Source: an uncultured Bacteroidota bacterium
GTDB taxonomy: Bacteria; Bacteroidota; Bacteroidia; Chitinophagales; Chitinophagaceae
Direction of reading: 5' to 3'
NCBI GenBank assembly: GCA_903829015.1
Contig: CAIKOJ010000182.1
Location: forward strand, 1 to 40,566
Length of the DNA: 40,566 nucleotides
Positions 34,243 to 40,566 of the stretch are shown in pieces. Each line of letters opens with the position of its first letter. Within the stretch, counting starts at the first letter, position 1. Made by a program: the position numbers and the translations under genes. The notes beneath the pieces are model-generated. The model searched no databases. It saw nothing but the letters and a program-made list of their open reading frames with translations, and was not told where the DNA came from.

Positions 34243-35076
34243 ATGAAGTCGGTTAATAATAATATTTACGAACAGGTTTATAATGCACAGGAAGACCCCT
34301 CGATACTTGCGAAGGTGACGATTGTGACGGTAGTATTGGTGCAACGAGGTATACTTGTGGCCGGCTTTAATGCAGCGAAGGAATTGCTGACATTACATTT
34401 CACCGGATACAATAAGTCGAAACCGATTTGGGAGATCAATTTTTTTGAGCATATTTTTTTCCAGGAACCACTGTTAGCAGCACGCGATAAAGTGAAAGGT
34501 GTTTTTTTCTGCTCCAACAAAAATATGGTGGTACCGGAAGCACTGTACGATGAAGCTGAAGCCAAAAAATGGCTGCAGCACATTCATTTTATAGAAAGAA
34601 AGGACGTTATTGAATCGTATCTTATAGAAGAGGATAAGTCGCAATATATGCTGGCGATGCCGGTAGAGATCACAGAGCTGGTAAAGATCAATTTTAAGAA
34701 AGTTACAACGCTCCCTCTCCCTGTTTATCATTTCAACAATGCCAGTAAGCAAAGCTTGTATTTGCAGTGTTTCATCACTTCAGAGCAGGTATGCGCTACA
34801 TTACATAATTACAGTCAATTGCTGTGGCACCGGGTTTTTGATTATACCACAGCGGAAGACATTGCATTTGAGATCAGGCAATTGTGCATGGAAAACAATA
34901 TTTCTCCGTCTAAAATTTCGCTCAGGTGTAATACCATAAGTGCGGCTGAATATGATGTAGTGAATGAGTTATCTCAATACTTTCCCGGACTTCGTGCAGG
35001 TAACGGTCGCTCGCTCAGCTCAAGATGGGATGGGGCAATTTATCTATCCCAACAATTAATGTCATGCGTATTGTAG
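34243..35076 (+). CDS. DUF3822 family protein
   Basis: 277 aa from the ATG at 34243. A longer open frame begins at 34123, but its first 40 residues overlap the divergent MATE gene and are not family-like. The protein has a two-lobed, ASKHA-like look (FFCSNKNMVVPEALYDEAEAKKWL, LPLPVYHFNNA, LQCFITSEQ). The family is found in Bacteroidota, typically just upstream of rsmD and coaD as here. Function unknown. Its end overlaps the rsmD start by 13 bases, so translation is probably coupled. Confidence 0.82.
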   Translation: MKSVNNNIYEQVYNAQEDPSILAKVTIVTVVLVQRGILVAGFNAAKELLTLHFTGYNKSKPIWEINFFEHIFFQEPLLAARDKVKGVFFCSNKNMVVPEALYDEAEAKKWLQHIHFIERKDVIESYLIEEDKSQYMLAMPVEITELVKINFKKVTTLPLPVYHFNNASKQSLYLQCFITSEQVCATLHNYSQLLWHRVFDYTTAEDIAFEIRQLCMENNISPSKISLRCNTISAAEYDVVNELSQYFPGLRAGNGRSLSSRWDGAIYLSQQLMSCVL

Positions 35077-35606
35077 GAGGCACTTTCGGCGGAAGAAGGT
35101 TCAGCCCACCGTCACGGATTCCTGCGCGCCCAACCACAGAGGTTGCGAAGGAAGGCTTGTTCAATATCCTCAACAACATGATTGACTTTGAGGGTTTGAA
35201 AACGCTCGATCTGTTTGGAGGCACAGGCAGTATCAGCTACGAACTCGCCTCTAGAGGCGCAACGGATTTGACGCTGGTGGAGCGGGATCTGATAACCATA
35301 GACTTTATTAAGAAAACTTCAAAAGAACTTGCCATCACAGACAAGCTTCAGATAATAAGGGGCGATGTATTCAAGTTCATGAAAACCAATATTGAACAGT
35401 TCAACTTTATTTTCGCCGGTCCGCCTTACGCGCTAGACACTATTGATGACCTGCCGTTGCTGGTGTTTGAGAAAAAAATGCTGCTGCCGGATGGTATTTT
35501 TGTGCTGGAACATACCCCAAGAAATGACTATCAGCAACACCCTAATTTCCTGAAGTTAAAAAACTACGGCACAACTGTTTTTTCTTTTTTCGCACAGTCA
35601 AAATAA
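35064..35606 (+). CDS. rsmD: RsmD-family 16S rRNA (guanine-966-N2) methyltransferase
   Basis: 180 aa from the ATG at 35064 (MRIVGGTFGGRR), the family's normal start; an upstream in-frame ATG at 35025 lies within the DUF3822 gene. The Rossmann methyltransferase motif I is LDLFGGTGSISYE (48-60), with the acidic ribose contact at E73. In motif IV the sequence reads FAGPPY (117-122), where RsmD normally has D/N-PPY/F: the catalytic Asp or Asn is Gly119 here. The family normally methylates N2 of G966 in 16S rRNA in the 30S head. Either this lineage tolerates Gly or activity is reduced. It starts inside the DUF3822 gene and is followed by coaD after 6 bases. Confidence 0.87.
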   Translation: MRIVGGTFGGRRFSPPSRIPARPTTEVAKEGLFNILNNMIDFEGLKTLDLFGGTGSISYELASRGATDLTLVERDLITIDFIKKTSKELAITDKLQIIRGDVFKFMKTNIEQFNFIFAGPPYALDTIDDLPLLVFEKKMLLPDGIFVLEHTPRNDYQQHPNFLKLKNYGTTVFSFFAQSK

Positions 35607-35612
35607 CCAGCT

Positions 35613-36071
35613 ATGCAGCGCATTTGTCTTTTCCCCGGCACATTTGACCCAATAACACTAGGACATGTAGATGTAATAGAAAGAGCGGTAAATTTGTTTG
35701 ACAAGCTTGTGATAGGCATAGGAATCAACTCTTCCAAGCGGCCTATGTTTTCGGTTGAGCAACGCATTAACTGGCTGAGGGAAATTTATAAAAACGAGCC
35801 ACGCGTTGAGGTTGCGGGCTATGAAGGTCTGACCGTAGATTATTGTAAAACGATAGACGCGCACTTTATCTTGAGAGGCATCAGATACATCAGTGATTTT
35901 GAGTACGAAAAAGCCATTGCTGATATGAACAGAATGCTGGCACCCGATATTGAAACAGTTTTCTTAACCTGCTCACCTTTGTATTCTACGATATCGTCCA
36001 CTTTGGTTAGAGATGTTATTCGCAACGGCGGAGATGCCGGCATGTTCATGCCAAAGGAAGTGAAGATCTAA
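35613..36071 (+). CDS. coaD: Phosphopantetheine adenylyltransferase
   Basis: 152 aa. Transfers AMP from ATP to 4'-phosphopantetheine, the penultimate step of coenzyme A synthesis. LFPGTFDPITLGHVDVIERA contains the T/HxGH nucleotidyltransferase motif (LGH), RGIRYISDFEYE is the substrate loop, and TISSTLVRDVI is the second ATP motif. The gene lies 6 bases after rsmD, the common rsmD-coaD pairing, and ends before a convergent START-domain gene. Confidence 0.96.
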   Translation: MQRICLFPGTFDPITLGHVDVIERAVNLFDKLVIGIGINSSKRPMFSVEQRINWLREIYKNEPRVEVAGYEGLTVDYCKTIDAHFILRGIRYISDFEYEKAIADMNRMLAPDIETVFLTCSPLYSTISSTLVRDVIRNGGDAGMFMPKEVKI

Positions 36072-36101
36072 GTGCACTGCTGAAAAAGGAACTCAAACAA
36101 A

Positions 36102-36779
36102 TCAATCTTTGATAAAATCGACAGTGGCATTTTTAAATTCAGGTTTATTAACGCCTTCGCGCAGTTTCTGAAAAGTTTGGATCGGGCCTTTGGCAAGGAA
36201 CAGATTTACCAGCCATGCGGGCAAAGTACCACCAGGGTCGAACTGGACAGTGTAAACCACGTGCTGCACGTCCCGGCTGATGGCACTGACCATCCAATGC
36301 GCCTCTGAGTACCTTACCCGTATCAATTCGGCCTTTTCGGGCATCAAACCTGATTCAGTTATAGCATCAATTTTAAGCGTCTTCGCATCGGGATGGGTGA
36401 AGGTAATATGCGAAACATAGTCGCGGTTGGCGATAGGCCAGGGCATGCTTACAACCGCATAAAATACTATTTGGTTGGGATTGATCTTTTTGAGTAGTAC
36501 CGCCTTCTTATTTGCATATACCCATTCGTTTTGCTTGCTCACATCCATTAAGTAAGCTACGAGCTGCGATTGACGGGTGTTTATATTAAATTCAATTTTT
36601 ACAGTCTTAAAATTCGAGTTAGGCGTTTTAGCAGTGTATACTTTTATGCCGTCCTCTTCTTTTTTGAACTGCCAGTTTGTTTGCGAAAATGCAGTAGTGT
36701 GTAGTACACAAAGCAGTACTACACCCACCCATACACAGGCAGAAAGACGGGATTTGCAGAAAATGATACCGGAACGCAA
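36102..36779 (-). CDS. Secreted START-domain protein
   Basis: 225 aa. It starts at a TTG at 36779 (no ATG in frame nearby); a signal peptide ends at FSQ near residue 33. The mature part begins NWQFKKEEDGIKVYTAKTPNSNFKTVK, the common opening of bacterial START (StAR-related lipid transfer) proteins, and has the PWPIANRDYVSHITF and PEFKNATVDF patterns. It should bind a hydrophobic ligand in the periplasm; the ligand is unknown. It faces coaD convergently. Confidence 0.82.
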   Translation of the reverse strand: MRSGIIFCKSRLSACVWVGVVLLCVLHTTAFSQTNWQFKKEEDGIKVYTAKTPNSNFKTVKIEFNINTRQSQLVAYLMDVSKQNEWVYANKKAVLLKKINPNQIVFYAVVSMPWPIANRDYVSHITFTHPDAKTLKIDAITESGLMPEKAELIRVRYSEAHWMVSAISRDVQHVVYTVQFDPGGTLPAWLVNLFLAKGPIQTFQKLREGVNKPEFKNATVDFIKD

Positions 36780-36911
36780 GTCATAAAAATAATCAAAATA
36801 TTTACAAACTACTATTTAATTACTATAACAGCTGAGTCCTGCAATTCGCATGGTTTTGGGAAAGCAGTTTGAAGTGACCTAAACTACGAAAATTGGTTAC
36901 TGTTTATGATG

Positions 36912-37229
36912 TCAATCTAAATTGCATCTCCTCTCCATAGCCTTAAATCGGTTGAACCTATGGGTTTCGAATAGGCATCTTTTACCTAACAGACAAAGAA
37001 CTACAGCGTCATCCAGCCAGCCTACTATGAACTTATTATCCGGAATAAGATCATTTGTAATAATAACGTAGCTGACGGCTGCCACAAACAGCAAAATAGT
37101 CAATACCGACATGCGGTATTGCCCCCTTGCTACCTCTTTCAGCATCAGCCAAAGTGTTTTCTGGCCTTTTAAGTGCCACCATTTGAATCTTAATGTATTA
37201 CCCGGCCGTAAAGGCCTGACTGCAGACAT
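36912..37229 (-). CDS. DUF1232 (YkvA-like) small membrane protein
   Basis: 105 aa. A hydrophobic span (MSVLTILLFVAAVSYVIITN, about 40-59) precedes DLIPDNKFIVGWLDDAVVLCLLGK, the DUF1232 core in which the DLIPD and GxLDD motifs are diagnostic. Basic residues flank both sides. Function of the family is unknown. A TAACTTTG -7 box lies 16 bases before the ATG. Confidence 0.82.
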   Translation of the reverse strand: MSAVRPLRPGNTLRFKWWHLKGQKTLWLMLKEVARGQYRMSVLTILLFVAAVSYVIITNDLIPDNKFIVGWLDDAVVLCLLGKRCLFETHRFNRFKAMERRCNLD

Positions 37230-37245
37230 ACCAGCTATTTTGGTA

Positions 37246-37253
37246 CAAAGTTA
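37246..37253 (-). promoter_or_regulatory. -7 box (TAACTTTG) of the DUF1232 gene
   Basis: Exact TAnnTTTG on the minus strand, 16 bases before the ATG at 37229. No matching -33 element. Confidence 0.5.
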
Positions 37254-37347
37254 CCCGGCAACATGTTGAGGTCTTGTTAATGAAACAAAACAGAAAAGTT
37301 AACTTTCGCCTCAAGTGCCAGTGCATGTGCAGCAAGTACTATCAGAA

Positions 37348-37983
37348 TCATTCCACGATACCCGCCTGACGGAACACCTCCCGCACTGCCTCGTAAGATT
37401 TAGAAAGATATGGCGCCAAATCTTCCTTCCTGATCCAGCGTGCTTCAAGTATATTTTCTTCCTTTTGGGGAGTGAGCTTATCTAAAGATGAACCATTCAT
37501 GCGGTACCACGCTGTACGTTTCAAAATCTGCTGTTTGCTTTGTTCGTAAATGTGGTAGGTGTCGCAGATCTTCTCACCTAAATCAATTTTTACAAGTCCG
37601 GTTTCTTCCTGCACTTCACGGATTGAGCATGCCGCAATGTCTTCTCCGGCGTCCAGCTTTCCCTTTGGCAGGTCCCACTTGCCTTTGCGGAAGATCATGA
37701 GGAACTCGCTGTGCTCATTGCAAACTAACCCACCGCCAGCATCTATTGGCTCAAACATCGCATCAAGCTGCTGTATGAGTGCGTCGGGTGAGGCATCTTC
37801 AATTATGACTCCATTTCTTCCCGGCTTTTCCAATTGTTTAAATGCCTTGGAAAAAGTATCAGCTGTAGCTGCTTCAAAAACCATATAGTCTTCAGCTGCT
37901 GGATGTTGACTCATATACTCTTCCCTGTTTGTAGTAAGAATAAGGGATTTATCGATGACGTATATTTTCCGGGTGAATGCCAT
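37348..37983 (-). CDS. Nudix hydrolase
   Basis: 211 aa. An N-terminal domain of about 80 residues precedes the Nudix fold. The Nudix box is complete: G108, E114, R122, E123, E126, E127, G129 in the pattern G-x5-E-x7-REVQEETGL. It hydrolyses a nucleoside diphosphate linked to another group; the substrate is not predictable. The N-terminal segment, which resembles that seen in some fused Bacteroidota Nudix proteins (VIIEDASPDALIQQL), is not identified. A TACATTTG -7 box lies 4 bases before the ATG, suggesting a leaderless transcript. Confidence 0.88.
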   Translation of the reverse strand: MAFTRKIYVIDKSLILTTNREEYMSQHPAAEDYMVFEAATADTFSKAFKQLEKPGRNGVIIEDASPDALIQQLDAMFEPIDAGGGLVCNEHSEFLMIFRKGKWDLPKGKLDAGEDIAACSIREVQEETGLVKIDLGEKICDTYHIYEQSKQQILKRTAWYRMNGSSLDKLTPQKEENILEARWIRKEDLAPYLSKSYEAVREVFRQAGIVE

Positions 37984-37987
37984 GGTG

Positions 37988-37995
37988 CAAATGTA
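37988..37995 (-). promoter_or_regulatory. -7 box (TACATTTG) at the Nudix gene start
   Basis: Exact TAnnTTTG, ending 4 bases before the ATG at 37983. Transcription would begin at or just after the start codon. Confidence 0.4.
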
Positions 37996-38135
37996 AAGCT
38001 ATAATCAGTAAAGAACCTTCCATCTGATCGGGCAATTTCATTTTGAATTATGTTATCAAATTGGAAAATCACCAGTCATAAATAAAATCAATTGTTAGTT
38101 ACAGGAATTCACAATCCGGAAAGAATTTGAATACC

Positions 38136-38143
38136 TACCTTTG
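38136..38143 (+). promoter_or_regulatory. -7 box (TACCTTTG) overlapping the proposed GPx start
   Basis: Exact TAnnTTTG whose last three bases are the TTG used as the start codon of the next entry. If it is a promoter, the mRNA begins near 38150 and translation would start at ATG 38159. Confidence 0.4.
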
Positions 38144-38704
38144 AAAAAAAAAATACCAATGGCACTACTTTCGATTTTCCTGTTTAAATTAATGTTCTTC
38201 TTTACTCCAACACCCGCCGAAAGCATCCCGGCTAGTATATACGATTTCAAAGTACCAGCTCTTACGGGCGGAACCATTGATTTCTCGAAATTCAAAGGCA
38301 AAAAAATACTGATAGTGAATACGGCATCAGAATGCGGTAACACGCCACAATATGCCGAACTCGAGGCAATGTCGAAAAAGTATCAGGGCAAGCTGGTGAT
38401 AGTAGGTTTCCCGGCAAATGACTTTGGTGCACAGGAGCCTGGCTCAAATAAAGAGATAGCAGCATTCTGCGAGAAAAACTATCAGGTTACATTTCCTATG
38501 GCGGCCAAAATTACTGTAAAAGGCGATGGCAAAGCACCAATTTATGTGTGGTTGACCTCTTTGAAATACAATGGATTAAAAGACAGCGAAGTGAAATGGA
38601 ACTTTCAGAAGTACCTGATCAATGAGCAGGGTAAACTGGTTGCTGTGTTTGCCCCCGGTATGAAGCCAAACAATCCGGAGATAATTTCGGCCATAGAAAA
38701 ATAA
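38141..38704 (+). CDS. Glutathione peroxidase-family thiol peroxidase
   Basis: 187 aa from TTG 38141, or 181 from ATG 38159. The TTG start gives a proper signal peptide (MKKK, then a hydrophobic run to PAES); the ATG start lacks the basic end. The catalytic tetrad of the family is visible: C65 in NTASECGNTPQY, Q98 in NDFGAQEPG, and W153-N154 in WNFQ. A second Cys, C110 in FCEKNYQVTFPM, is the likely resolving cysteine, so it probably works with thioredoxin-like donors rather than glutathione. It reduces peroxides, presumably in the periplasm. The N-terminal region has a run of ten A (38144-38153). Confidence 0.92.
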   Translation: MKKKIPMALLSIFLFKLMFFFTPTPAESIPASIYDFKVPALTGGTIDFSKFKGKKILIVNTASECGNTPQYAELEAMSKKYQGKLVIVGFPANDFGAQEPGSNKEIAAFCEKNYQVTFPMAAKITVKGDGKAPIYVWLTSLKYNGLKDSEVKWNFQKYLINEQGKLVAVFAPGMKPNNPEIISAIEK

Positions 38705-38735
38705 CCTTTTGCTTTTGGGTGGAGATTGCCTCAAT

Positions 38736-39197
38736 TCAGACGTGCTGCCCCCAGACCATTTCATTGTTTTTTGCTTTAAAACCAAATTCGGCATACATAG
38801 TCATGCCATTGGGCGAGGTATGCAGCGAAGCCTGTTTTATACCCCTAGCTGTTACTTCTTCCATCAGTTTCGCAAAAAGTATTTTGGCTGTCCCTTGCCT
38901 GCGGTATTGAGGCAAGGTGTACACATTGAGTATATACGCTCTCTGCCCCGCCGTGGTGATAAAATTAGGAGGGAAGTCGTAGAAAAATATGCCGTTATTG
39001 CTAACAATATTATCTCCGTCTATGGCCAGCCAATTGACATAATCACCTTTTGGCAAATGTTCTTCAAAGTATTTAACAAGTTCATCCGTTATATCTACAG
39101 ATGGCTTATCAATCTTCATCACTTCTTTGAGCAAAGCAATACGGAGTTGTACGAGGGCCGGTATGTCGGCTATGGTGGCTTTACGATATTGCAGCAT
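38736..39197 (-). CDS. GNAT-family N-acetyltransferase
   Basis: 153 aa from the ATG at 39197 (MLQYRKATIADIPAL). An open frame continues upstream to 39308, but its residues are not GNAT-like. The acetyl-CoA motif is ILNVYTLPQYRRQGTAKILF (about 93-112), with Q/R-x-x-G-x-A, and LHTSPNGMTMYAEFGF is the last conserved strand-helix. Substrate unknown. It converges on the GPx gene, with 31 bases between the stops. Confidence 0.87.
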   Translation of the reverse strand: MLQYRKATIADIPALVQLRIALLKEVMKIDKPSVDITDELVKYFEEHLPKGDYVNWLAIDGDNIVSNNGIFFYDFPPNFITTAGQRAYILNVYTLPQYRRQGTAKILFAKLMEEVTARGIKQASLHTSPNGMTMYAEFGFKAKNNEMVWGQHV

Positions 39198-39509
39198 GGG
39201 TGAAATTGAGTTTATTAGTTTAAAATGAGCCAAACCTAATAGTATGCAACCTCTCTCAAAACAGCGATAGAGGCTGAAATATCCGACGAGGTATTTAACG
39301 GAGAACAACCTGCTGAAACCATGAAGGAACGTAGCAATAAAGCCAGTGAGAACATGCCATTCGGTAGGTGTTGCCTGTTAAGAATAAAATTAGCTTATTT
39401 ATTCAGACATAGAGAAAAACAATGTTAAAATGGGATATATCAAGCAGTGTTGGGGTGCTTTGCTTTAATAATTATCATAACTTTGCGAACATTTTAATTG
39501 TAAACATAT
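39198..39509. other. 312-bp intergenic region upstream of ahcY
   Basis: Carries the GNAT upstream region and the ahcY promoter. A 34-codon frame on the plus strand at about 39320-39424 (MKERSNKASENMPF...) has no start signal or relatives and is not called. Confidence 0.5.
39478..39485 (+). promoter_or_regulatory. -7 box (TAACTTTG) of ahcY
   Basis: Exact TAnnTTTG, 24 bases before the ATG at 39510. A TTTG at 39459-39462 lies 15 bases upstream, shorter than the usual 19. Confidence 0.55.
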
Positions 39510-40566
39510 ATGAGCACAATGACTCGTTCAAAAATTGACTTCAAATTACCTTACAAGGTTAAGGACATTACCCTCGCAGAGTGGGGACGTAAAGAAATCA
39601 GACTTGCTGAGGCGGAAATGCCGGGTTTGATGGCAATTCGTGCTGAATATGGCAGCCAAAAGCCATTGAAAGGCGCTCGTGTAGCTGGTTGCCTGCATAT
39701 GACCATACAGACTGCAGTGTTGATTGAAACACTGGTTGAACTGGGTGCAGAAGTACGCTGGAGCTCTTGTAACATTTTCTCAACTCAGGATCATGCAGCA
39801 GCGGCAATCGCAGCAGCGGGAATCGGAGTATTTGCATGGAAAGGACAGTCTCTGGAAGATGCAGATTGGTGTATTGAGCAGACTTTATTCTTTGGCAGCG
39901 AAGACCGCCCATTGAATATGATCCTTGATGACGGTGGTGATCTTACCAATATGGTGCTTGATAACTACACGGAGCTGATTCAGCACATTAAGGGATTAAG
40001 TGAAGAAACTACTACAGGTGTTCACCGTTTGTATGAGCGCATGGAAAAAGGCACTTTGCCTATGCCAGCGATCAACGTAAATGACTCTGTTACCAAATCT
40101 AAATTTGATAACAAATATGGCTGCCAGGAAAGTCTGGTAGATGCTATTCGTCGTGCTACAGATGTGATGATGGCAGGAAAGGTAGCAGTAGTAGGTGGAT
40201 ACGGTGATGTGGGCAAGGGTAGCGCATTGTCGCTGCGTGGTGCTGGCGCACGTGTTATGGTTACTGAAATAGATCCAATATGCGCATTGCAGGCTGCTAT
40301 GGATGGTTTTGAAGTGAAACGCATGATCGATGCAGTAAAAGAAGCAGACATTGTTGTGACTGCATCTGGTTGCCGCGATCTGATCACTGAAGCACATTTC
40401 CGTGCTATGAAGGATAAGGCTATTGTGTGCAACATTGGTCACTTCGATATCGAAATCGACATGGCATGGCTGAATGGCGCTTATGGTAACACCAAGGACA
40501 CTATTAAGCCACAGGTTGATCTGTATAACATAGATGGTAAGGAAGTAATAGTGCTGGCAGAAGGTC
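39510..40566 (+). CDS. ahcY: Adenosylhomocysteinase (cut by window edge)
   Basis: First 352 residues of an enzyme normally about 430-470 aa long. It splits S-adenosylhomocysteine to adenosine and homocysteine, closing the methylation cycle. Signatures: [22 protein letters not shown] at the N-terminus, [16 protein letters not shown], the catalytic [13 protein letters not shown] (K197, D200, N201), and the NAD-binding [13 protein letters not shown] (about 228-239). The start used is ATG 39510; ATG 39519 is possible. The frame is open to the window edge. Confidence 0.95.
   Translation, partial: MSTMTRSKIDFKLPYKVKDITLAEWGRKEIRLAEAEMPGLMAIRAEYGSQKPLKGARVAGCLHMTIQTAVLIETLVELGAEVRWSSCNIFSTQDHAAAAIAAAGIGVFAWKGQSLEDADWCIEQTLFFGSEDRPLNMILDDGGDLTNMVLDNYTELIQHIKGLSEETTTGVHRLYERMEKGTLPMPAINVNDSVTKSKFDNKYGCQESLVDAIRRATDVMMAGKVAVVGGYGDVGKGSALSLRGAGARVMVTEIDPICALQAAMDGFEVKRMIDAVKEADIVVTASGCRDLITEAHFRAMKDKAIVCNIGHFDIEIDMAWLNGAYGNTKDTIKPQVDLYNIDGKEVIVLAEG

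Noticed and set aside
1-40566. tRNA, rRNA, CRISPR, transposase or integrase genes
   Set aside because: No T-loop-like GTTCRA context with a matching cloverleaf, no spaced direct repeats, and no transposase or integrase motifs were seen by eye. A tRNA or CRISPR scan would be decisive.

Overview
The window looks like a chromosomal segment of a Bacteroidota bacterium, most likely from the Chitinophagales/Sphingobacteriales side. Evidence: a C-terminal type IX secretion sorting domain (NHL protein), many TAnnTTTG-type -7 promoter boxes (two with a TTTG/TTG element 19 nt upstream), lineage families such as DUF3078, DUF3822, DUF4402 and the bacillithiol-associated YtxJ, few strong Shine-Dalgarno sites and several TTG starts. 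All assignments come from reading the sequence and from family knowledge; nothing was searched against a database.

Layout. 1-2.0 kb (minus strand): a possible surface-structure locus with a DUF4402 subunit-like protein, a PapD-like periplasmic chaperone and the start of a secreted protein cut by the window edge. 2.5-5.4 kb: gcvP. 5.7-7.1 kb: a secreted NHL-repeat protein. 7.1-8.2 kb: a gene-free, hairpin- and repeat-rich stretch. 8.2-10.4 kb (minus): a secreted protein of unknown function, a cysteine desulfurase, and two small related membrane proteins in tandem (one only 54 aa). 10.6-15.6 kb (plus): a compact carotenoid operon led by a CarH/LitR-type B12 photoreceptor repressor, then crtI, crtB, an SRPBCC protein, crtZ and a fused lycopene cyclase. 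This predicts a light-inducible route from geranylgeranyl-PP to zeaxanthin. 15.7-18.5 kb: an outer-membrane beta-barrel gene split by a one-base frameshift.

18.6-26 kb holds housekeeping genes: class I fructose-bisphosphate aldolase, pnp and rpsO, a DUF3078 protein, mscL, and rpsG-rpsL, with clear intrinsic terminators. A (GT)14 microsatellite sits between mscL and rpsG. 26.3-29.5 kb: a small conserved-looking protein, a TIGR01777 epimerase-like SDR and two tandem paralogous cysteine-containing lipoproteins. 29.6-40.6 kb: a class III aminotransferase next to the CCA-adding enzyme, ytxJ, a MATE exporter, the DUF3822-rsmD-coaD run, START, DUF1232, Nudix, glutathione-peroxidase and GNAT genes, and the first three quarters of ahcY.

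The best candidates for further attention are: the complete photochemical residue set of the CarH-like regulator together with a perfect dyad over its own promoter; the DUF4402/chaperone locus; the paralogous CxC lipoproteins; the tandem mini membrane proteins; the Asp/Asn-to-Gly change in the RsmD catalytic motif; and the frameshifted outer-membrane protein.
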